Shown here: piece after piece, positions 58,964-64,000 of the stretch
Layout of the letters: every line of letters starts with the position of its first letter
How positions within the stretch are numbered: the first letter of the stretch is position 1
Assembly (NCBI RefSeq): GCF_018403765.1
Contig: NZ_BOVQ01000003.1
Location: 62,001 to 126,000 of the forward strand
DNA from: Lactococcus nasutitermitis
GTDB taxonomy: Bacteria > Bacillota > Bacilli > Lactobacillales > Streptococcaceae
Reading direction: 5' to 3'
DNA: 64,000 nt
Program-made: the position numbers and the translations under genes
Notes under the pieces: model-generated
The model's input: the letters and a program-made list of their open reading frames with translations, nothing else
Told to the model about the DNA's origin: nothing
Databases searched by the model: none

Positions 58964-59525
58964 ATTGTTCATTTTTCCAAGTCACAGTCTGCATTTCACC
59001 TTTAGCGTATCTCGAAATATTTTCATTTCCTGCCACATAAAAATTCAATGCCGCAGATTTCCAAGGTTCAACACAATTTATCCCAATCCGTGAGCGACTA
59101 GCAATCTGTAAAGGATTTTTAGCTTCTACCACTCTCAAATCTGTTAAATTCTGCTTATCAAAGCGCTTATCAAGCCCAAACAAAGCCGTCAATTTCCCTG
59201 GTCCATTTGCCAAAATCTCACCAGAAGGTAGTTCTAAAGCACGAATAAGCACCGCTTCTGCCACATTTTCAGCACAGGTCACAAGATTTAGCATCTGATG
59301 ACCGTAAATCTGATAAACATACCAATGACCATCTGACAAATACATCGCTTCATTGCGTGGCGTACGTCTGCCAGCAAAACTATGACTTGCCATATCTTCT
59401 GGAAAAAGATAGGCTTCTGTCTCAACAATCCAACCTAAAGTTTTTCCATTATGTTCAAGTGCCATACCAAGTAGCGCTTTCGCTGTTCCAATCGTATCTG
59501 TTGCCATCACTTCAGTAAATTCCAT
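58962..59525 (-). CDS. mpg: DNA-3-methyladenine glycosylase (AAG/MPG family)
   Basis: Removes alkylated purines such as 3-methyladenine. The 187-residue protein has the family core LLGMALEHNGKTLGWIVETEAY (Glu is catalytic), RTPRNEAMY, WYVYQIYGHQMLNLV, EAVLIRALEL and NGPGKLTALFGL. No ribosome site precedes the ATG at 59525: an extended -10 TGT-TACAAT ends exactly 6 bases before it, so the message is probably leaderless. Single gene, divergent from dedA. Confidence 0.94.
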   Translation of the reverse strand: MEFTEVMATDTIGTAKALLGMALEHNGKTLGWIVETEAYLFPEDMASHSFAGRRTPRNEAMYLSDGHWYVYQIYGHQMLNLVTCAENVAEAVLIRALELPSGEILANGPGKLTALFGLDKRFDKQNLTDLRVVEAKNPLQIASRSRIGINCVEPWKSAALNFYVAGNENISRYAKGEMQTVTWKNEQ

Positions 59526-59531
59526 AGTTTC

Positions 59532-59537
59532 ATTGTA
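59532..59537 (-). promoter_or_regulatory. Extended -10 giving a probable leaderless mpg mRNA
   Basis: TGT-TACAAT on the minus strand with 6 bases to the ATG, the same geometry as at 33236-33241. Confidence 0.55.
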
Positions 59538-59649
59538 ACAAAAAAATACAAATAAATACTTTTCTAATGATTTTCAAATCTATTTTTCATTTAAGCTTTC
59601 TATGTTAAAATAATAATAAGAAAAACATTAAAACTCTAAAGGAGCTTCA

Positions 59650-60282
59650 ATGCAAGAACTTATTATCCAAACTATGAACCACTTCGGCTATATTGGCGTT
59701 GCCTTTTTAATTATGATTGAAAATGTCTTCCCTCCTATTCCCTCCGAAGTCATCTTAACTTTTGGTGGCTTTATGACACTTCATGCTGATTTAGCCGTTT
59801 GGGGCGTGATTTTATCTGCTACGATTGGCTCTGTTCTCGGTGCAATCATTCTTTATTTCATCGGACGTCTTTTAAATGTTGAGCGTTTAGAACAACTCAT
59901 TTCCGGAAAATTAGGCAAGATTTTGCGCTTAAAAAAAGGAGATATTCGCAAGGCTGAGAGTTGGTTTATGAAACATGGCTCACTCACCATCTTCTTCTGT
60001 CGTTTCATTCCTCTCATCAGAAGTTTAATTTCACTTCCTGCTGGCAGTGCAAAAATGAGATTTCACACTTTTCTCTTATTAACGACGCTTGGAACTTTGA
60101 TTTGGAATATTGTACTTGTTCTTCTGGGACGTGCGCTTGGTGATAATTGGCAAACAATCGCTAACGTGATTGACAATTATTCAACTCTAACAGTCATTGT
60201 CCTAGCTCTAGTCACTTGCATTGCTCTTGGCATCTTTATAAAAAAACGTTTCTTCGCTCAAAAAAAACAGTCTCTCAACTGA
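59650..60282 (+). CDS. DedA family membrane protein
   Basis: 210 residues with about five membrane segments. The family motifs ENVFPPIPSEVILTFGGF near 23-40 and FFCRFIPLIRSLISLPAGSAKM near 115-136 are clear. DedA proteins are implicated in lipid-carrier (undecaprenyl phosphate) recycling and membrane potential homeostasis. AAAGGAG precedes the ATG, and an extended -10 (TGT-TAAAAT) lies at about 59606. It ends at a strong terminator shared with lmrA. Confidence 0.92.
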   Translation: MQELIIQTMNHFGYIGVAFLIMIENVFPPIPSEVILTFGGFMTLHADLAVWGVILSATIGSVLGAIILYFIGRLLNVERLEQLISGKLGKILRLKKGDIRKAESWFMKHGSLTIFFCRFIPLIRSLISLPAGSAKMRFHTFLLLTTLGTLIWNIVLVLLGRALGDNWQTIANVIDNYSTLTVIVLALVTCIALGIFIKKRFFAQKKQSLN

Positions 60283-60288
60283 TTATAT

Positions 60289-60320
60289 AAAAAAACTTTC
60301 TCGAAAGAGAAAGTTTTTTT
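60289..60320. terminator. Bidirectional terminator between dedA and lmrA
   Basis: AAAAAAACTTTCTC-GAAA-GAGAAAGTTTTTTT, a 14-bp perfect stem with a GAAA loop between convergent genes. Confidence 0.95.
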
Positions 60321-62103
60321 AGTTTGTTACAACTTGTTCGGCGACATATTTTGCATAAAGTGGGTGTGTTGCGACAAGTTCTGTATGTTTTCCTGCTCCT
60401 GTCACTTCGCCATGCTCAATAAAGTATATCTTGTCTGCATCAACAATCGTTGAAAGTCTATGAGCAATGACGAGGGTTGTGCGTCCTTTCATCAGACTAT
60501 CAAGTGCTTTTTGTACCATTGCTTCTGACTCTGAGTCAAGGCTGGCTGTTGCTTCGTCCAGCATGAGGATTTTTGGATTGCGGAGGAAAGCACGCGCAAT
60601 CGCTATCCGTTGACGTTGTCCAGCTGAGATTTTCACACCTCGTTCACCAACTTGAGTATTGAGTTTGTCTGGCATATTTTCTACAAAGTTGCGGGCAAAA
60701 GCGAGGTCTAAGACGTGCCAGAGTTCATCATCACTAAATTCTCCTTCAAGTCCATAGGTAAGATTATCTCGGATAGTTCCTGCCATGATAGCACTGTCTT
60801 GACTGACAAATCCAAGTTGAGAACGCCAACTATCAAGTGAGATATCAGCTATATCTTGTCCATCAATCGTCACTTGTCCAGCCGTTGGACTGTAAAAACG
60901 CTCTAGGAGGCTGAAAACTGTTGATTTTCCACCTCCAGAAGGTCCAGCAAAGGCAATGATTGAGTTTGGTTTTGCTTCAAATGACACATTTGTTAGGATA
61001 GGCTCCCCCTCATCGTAACTAAAGTTGATATGTTCTGCTTTGAGTGTCTTGCCTTCAACATCTACTGCTGCACCTTGATGCAGTACTTCTTGGTCTTCTT
61101 TGAGTAAATCATTGAGTCGCGCAGTTGCACCTGAAGCTTTGGAAAGTTCTGTGAAAAGACTGGCAAGAGTTGGGACAGCGCCAATCAAGTTCATAAGATA
61201 CATGAGAAAGCTCATCAGAGCACCAATCAACATTGCGCCTGTCGCTACAAGATGAATACCGTAAGCAAGTATTCCAAAAATCATTCCCATCATCAAGAAC
61301 ATCATGATAGGCTGCATAGAGCCGTCAAATATGGCTTCTCTACGTCCGACTTTGTAAAGACTTTCAATATCATTTTCAGCGGAAGCTGTGGCTTGTTTTT
61401 CCGCATTTGATGACTTAATCAAGCGAATTTCGCCCAAAACTTCATTGGAAAGTCCTGAGAAATCTGCGAGTGCATCTTGTTTCTTGTGACCAATCTTTGA
61501 ACCAAACATCATGATAGGTCCCATAACAAGAGCGACAACTGGTACTGCGATAACCATGACAAGGGTCATATGCCAGTTCATACGAATCATCATGTAGATA
61601 GAGCCAATAAGTAAAATCAGGCTAGATAGTGACTGAGGGACTGTATTTGCAAGGAGATTTTTAACTTGTGTGGTATCGTTGACCAGATGTGAGCCGATTT
61701 CTCCTGTTTTTACTTCATCAAAATAACTGACTTTGAGATGAACGAGTTTATTCCAAACAGTGCTACGCAGACGTTTGACAACATTTTCACCGAAAAATCC
61801 GAGGACAGAGGCGCCTGCAGCTCCAAGCAAGGCTGAACCGAGGAAAAGTCCGACAATTAGCGCAATTTGCTTATAATCCACACCTTTAGAAAATCCATTG
61901 ATAAGTGGCTGTATCATCTTTGGTACTTGAAGCTGAATAAGTGAACCTGCAATTCCAAGTATCAAGCCACCTACAAAGAGCGAGTATTTTGGTTTTGATG
62001 TGCGAATGAGTTTGATGAAGCCTTTTGTTGATATTTTTTGTTTGATTGCTTTACCGTTTTTATCACGTGTGACAGCAGCACGTGTTTCCATTGGACGTTC
62101 CAC
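60319..62103 (-). CDS. lmrA: Multidrug ABC exporter LmrA
   Basis: 594-residue half transporter acting as a homodimer to export hydrophobic drugs. Six membrane helices (about 35-310), then the ATPase with Walker A AGPSGGGKST near 385-394, QDSAIMAGTIRDNLTYG, signature ISAGQRQR (second Gly replaced by Ala), and Walker B MLDEATASLDSES. The whole protein closely resembles Lactococcus LmrA from memory. The start is GTG at 62103 with AGGAGGA 8 bases upstream. It lies 44 bases downstream of the MarR gene that probably controls it. Confidence 0.95.
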   Translation of the reverse strand: MERPMETRAAVTRDKNGKAIKQKISTKGFIKLIRTSKPKYSLFVGGLILGIAGSLIQLQVPKMIQPLINGFSKGVDYKQIALIVGLFLGSALLGAAGASVLGFFGENVVKRLRSTVWNKLVHLKVSYFDEVKTGEIGSHLVNDTTQVKNLLANTVPQSLSSLILLIGSIYMMIRMNWHMTLVMVIAVPVVALVMGPIMMFGSKIGHKKQDALADFSGLSNEVLGEIRLIKSSNAEKQATASAENDIESLYKVGRREAIFDGSMQPIMMFLMMGMIFGILAYGIHLVATGAMLIGALMSFLMYLMNLIGAVPTLASLFTELSKASGATARLNDLLKEDQEVLHQGAAVDVEGKTLKAEHINFSYDEGEPILTNVSFEAKPNSIIAFAGPSGGGKSTVFSLLERFYSPTAGQVTIDGQDIADISLDSWRSQLGFVSQDSAIMAGTIRDNLTYGLEGEFSDDELWHVLDLAFARNFVENMPDKLNTQVGERGVKISAGQRQRIAIARAFLRNPKILMLDEATASLDSESEAMVQKALDSLMKGRTTLVIAHRLSTIVDADKIYFIEHGEVTGAGKHTELVATHPLYAKYVAEQVVTN

Positions 62104-62147
62104 GAAACTGTCCTCCTTTTATTTGTTTAATCTTGTTTTTTTAGGAC

Positions 62148-63068
62148 TTAAAATTCGTCCCAGTTGTCTTTTTCTGTTTTGTCGTTTTTACTTGAAGGGT
62201 CGTCATTGTTAAAAAATGGTTGTGATTTGAAATCATCTCGTTTTTGGTTGAAATAAGCGCCACGACGTCCGCCTCCAAATCCTCTGGAATCATTTCTTGA
62301 ATCACGGAAGTTGTTCATGAAGTTATTCCAATGTTCATCAAAGTTTTGATTGTCTGTGCCATCTTTGAAGTTTGCCTTGAAACTGTCTTTGAGATTTCCC
62401 ATGAGTGTTTTCCAGTCTTCGCCAAATGGCATTTCATCACGCGCACCACGACGTGCTGCATTTGCGCCACGTTTCATCTGTTGCCCCATACGATTCATCT
62501 CACGACGATAATCTTGCATTTCACGGCGAAATTGATTGCCGAAAATATGCTGGTCATGTGCATTCATCAATTTCCAGATATTATCATCTCCGAAGAATTT
62601 TTTGAGTAAATCTTCGTTGTTGCTAACTTCATTTGCTTTTGACAGTTTTGTCAAAAGTTCTGCGAGTTGTTTTTGTTCTTCTTCTGTGAGGCTGTCAAAA
62701 ATTGTTTCACTCATATCATCATGAAGTTGACTCCGCGTTTTCTGTGCTTCTCGTCCTTTTTCTGTCAAAAAGACACGGTTGACACGTTTGTCATTTTCAT
62801 CAGCAATCCGTTCGACAAGTCCTGATTCTTCAAGATTTTTAACTTGTGCTGTGACACTTGATGGCTTGATGTCAAGAAGTTCTGCGATTTCTGCGTTCGT
62901 TAATCCGTCTTTTTCCCAAAGTTCAACGAGCAGACCTTGTGCGCCATTTCTGGCATTACGATTTCTCATTTGTTGATTGATTGCATCGGCACGCATGGCA
63001 AGCATCACGTTGGGATTGCGGAGTAATTTTGAAAAGAGATGTAAAAGATTGTTTGTTTGTTCTGACAT
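62148..63068 (-). CDS. MarR-family regulator with long C-terminal extension
   Basis: 306 residues, twice the usual MarR length. Residues about 1-145 form the winged-helix MarR core (DGLTNAEIAELLDIKPSSVTAQVKNLEESGLVERIADENDKRVNRVFLTEKG). Residues about 165-306 are hydrophilic, rich in Asn, Asp, Arg, Gly and Phe, with repeated RREMQDYRREMNR and an acidic end, probably unstructured. It likely represses its own promoter and lmrA. TAAAAGGAG precedes the ATG and overlaps the stop of a 34-residue leader ORF. A palindrome copy (62641-62652) encodes LTKLSK. Confidence 0.88.
   Translation of the reverse strand: MSEQTNNLLHLFSKLLRNPNVMLAMRADAINQQMRNRNARNGAQGLLVELWEKDGLTNAEIAELLDIKPSSVTAQVKNLEESGLVERIADENDKRVNRVFLTEKGREAQKTRSQLHDDMSETIFDSLTEEEQKQLAELLTKLSKANEVSNNEDLLKKFFGDDNIWKLMNAHDQHIFGNQFRREMQDYRREMNRMGQQMKRGANAARRGARDEMPFGEDWKTLMGNLKDSFKANFKDGTDNQNFDEHWNNFMNNFRDSRNDSRGFGGGRRGAYFNQKRDDFKSQPFFNNDDPSSKNDKTEKDNWDEF
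62637..62656. repeat. Dispersed palindrome copy in the MarR gene (core 62641-62652)
   Basis: TTTTGACAG-TT-TTGTCAAAAG encoding LTKLSK on the minus strand. Confidence 0.75.
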
Positions 63069-63080
63069 AATAGACTCCTT

Positions 63081-63185
63081 TTATTTTAAAATATTATCTG
63101 CAAAAATGAGATGATAGAACATTTCATTTGGGTGATGCAGGATTTTTGAGAAAAGCGTGACTAGTTTTTTTATTTTATTAATCAT
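63081..63185 (-). CDS. 34-residue leader ORF resembling the MarR N-terminus
   Basis: ATG at 63185 with AAAGGAAAG upstream; the stop overlaps the ribosome site of the MarR gene. The peptide contains LFSKILHHPNEM, matching LFSKLLRNPNVM near residues 11-22 of the adjacent MarR protein, which suggests a partial duplication. It could couple translation to the MarR gene or interfere with MarR dimerisation, since this segment lies in the N-terminal dimer helix. Coding status is inferred from the ribosome site and similarity. Confidence 0.6.
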   Translation of the reverse strand: MINKIKKLVTLFSKILHHPNEMFYHLIFADNILK

Positions 63186-63216
63186 ATCTACTTTCCTTTC
63201 GTTTTTCTTGTTTAAT

Positions 63217-63296
63217 TTAGTTAGTTTTTATTCGTTATCAACTAACAAAATAAATTATAAAACATTTAATTAGTTTTGTCAATAAAAAACTAACTA
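63217..63296 (-). promoter_or_regulatory. marR-lmrA promoter with two inverted-repeat operators
   Basis: Perfect promoter on the minus strand: -35 TTGACA (63277-63282), 17-base spacer, -10 TATAAT (63254-63259). TTAGTTAG...CAACTAA (63217-63245) lies over the start region and TTAATTAG...ACTAACTA (63266-63296) over the -35. Both are built from TTAGTT/AACTAA half-sites, as expected for MarR autorepression. Confidence 0.8.
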
Positions 63297-63324
63297 TTTT
63301 TTGTAAAATCAGTCAAAAGTATGA

Positions 63325-63349
63325 AAAAACGCCGAAATTCGACGTTTTT
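63325..63349 (-). terminator. Terminator of the aldo/keto reductase gene
   Basis: AAAAACG-CGAA/TTCG-CGTTTTT stem with one mismatched pair, overlapping the stop at 63348. Confidence 0.8.
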
Positions 63350-64000
63350 ACCATTTATCTTCAGAATAATTCGCATCTGGTGCGCCCATCACTCGCTCGC
63401 CTTTTTGAAGTAAATCAATACTTTCTATATCAGCTGCTGTGAGTTGCCAATCAAATATATCAATGTTTTCTCGCTGTCGCTGCGCATTTGTTGATTTTGG
63501 AATTGTTGCAACTCCATTTTGATACTGCCAACGTAAGATAATCTGCGCAATTGTTTTATTGTATTTCTGAGCTAATTTTTCAAGAGTTGGGTCATTAAGT
63601 TCTGCTCCTTTATGTCCCAGCGGACTCCAAGCTTGGTGCTGAATGCCCAATTTTTTCAGATAAGCATGAGTGACATGATTTGAAAAATAAGGATGTGTTT
63701 CCAACTGGTCAACAGCTGGAACAATTTTTGCTTTTGTGAGCAGTCTGTCCAGATGATTTGCCTCAAAGTTAGAAACGCCGATAGCACGCACCAGCCCTTC
63801 ATCATAGAGATGTTCGAGCGCTTTCCAAGTTTCAAAGAATGTTTTTTCTTTCGGCCAATGAATAAGATAAAGGTCAAGATAATCCGTTTGTAATTCTTTG
63901 AGTGTTTTTTCAAAGGCAGATAATGTCTCTTTATAACCTTGTTCGTACTGCGCAACCTTACTTGTGAGCCAGTAATCTTCACGTTTACAGTCCAAACTTT
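63348..64000 (-). CDS. Aldo/keto reductase, C-terminal part
   Basis: The gene enters from the right edge; about 217 codons are visible and the N-terminus with the catalytic Asp-Tyr is outside. Seen: WLTSKV with the catalytic Lys, TDYLDLYLIHWP with the catalytic His, GVSNFEANHLDRLL, AVDQLETHPYF, AWSPLG and ATIPKSTNAQRQRENIDIFDWQL, the NADPH-binding end. Broad-specificity NADPH-dependent reduction of aldehydes or keto acids is likely. The substrate is not determinable. Confidence 0.92.
   Translation of the reverse strand, partial: SLDCKREDYWLTSKVAQYEQGYKETLSAFEKTLKELQTDYLDLYLIHWPKEKTFFETWKALEHLYDEGLVRAIGVSNFEANHLDRLLTKAKIVPAVDQLETHPYFSNHVTHAYLKKLGIQHQAWSPLGHKGAELNDPTLEKLAQKYNKTIAQIILRWQYQNGVATIPKSTNAQRQRENIDIFDWQLTAADIESIDLLQKGERVMGAPDANYSEDKW

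Noticed and set aside
2809-62656. Calling the dispersed palindrome a ComR/Rgg operator
   Set aside because: The GACA-N4-TGTC core matches, but the outer AACA/TGTT arms are absent and many copies are inside coding sequence or at gene ends, so a promoter-operator role is unlikely for most copies.
1-64000. IS elements, prophage or CRISPR
   Set aside because: No transposase, integrase, structural phage gene or regularly spaced repeat was recognised; the dispersed palindromes are not regularly spaced.

Overview
The window looks like a chromosomal core region of a low-GC Firmicute of the family Streptococcaceae, most probably Lactococcus or a very close relative. The main reasons are gene order and family identity. 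A serC-serA-(FMN protein)-serB cluster is present. The fatty-acid operon runs fabT-fabH-acpP-fabD-fabG-fabF-accB-fabZ-accC-accD-accA and has no fabK. An LmrA-type multidrug ABC exporter is present, and tadA is followed directly by the SRP RNA gene. No rRNA, tRNA, IS element, prophage or CRISPR array was recognised. No gene-free stretch exceeds about 220 bases. Genus assignment is inference from family knowledge; no search was run.

Layout (minus strand unless stated). 1-3.3 kb: serine biosynthesis, with a CodY-like box at the promoter. 3.3-12.9 kb: the complete type II fatty-acid/acetyl-CoA carboxylase operon. It carries two surprises: a DUF805 membrane protein between accB and fabZ, and a fabT readable as full-length FabT only through a -1 frameshift at a T TTA AAA heptamer. 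13-20.6 kb: a TM2 protein, manA, and the rimP-nusA-ylxR-ylxQ-infB-rbfA translation operon with a consensus promoter and a leader hairpin. 20.6-21.7 kb (+): lrgAB. 21.9-30.5 kb: der, nitroreductase, dnaI, dnaB, nrdR, trmB, ccrZ, veg, replicative helicase, rplI. 30.5-34.7 kb: gdpP, a HAD phosphatase, and aspartate kinase (+).

34.7-39 kb is the most accessory part. A flotillin/NfeD-like pair is bracketed by three paralogous 84-91-residue proteins of unknown function, followed by an Rgg-type regulator whose DNA-binding domain is duplicated in tandem. 39-47 kb: a HAD/MazG-like fusion, asparaginase (+), nrnA, a CBS/DRTGG regulator, GNAT, an exported protein of unknown function, SRP RNA, tadA and an MBL hydrolase. 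47-55 kb: a methionine block with metF, metE, a B12-dependent methionine synthase split into catalytic and reactivation proteins, a DUF4430 (transcobalamin-like) lipoprotein and a second MetE-like enzyme. 55-64 kb: YoaK, an unknown protein, a zinc ribbon and MacB-like ABC (+), mpg, DedA (+), lmrA with its MarR regulator, and an aldo/keto reductase cut by the window edge.

The strongest unexplained signal is a dispersed short palindrome with core GACA-N4-TGTC flanked by T and A runs. About 23 good copies and several degenerate ones lie both between genes, often as terminators, and inside genes, where they encode F-D-x-x-V-K or L-T-x-L-S-K. Three intergenic copies carry hairpin-rich sequence between or beside their arms.
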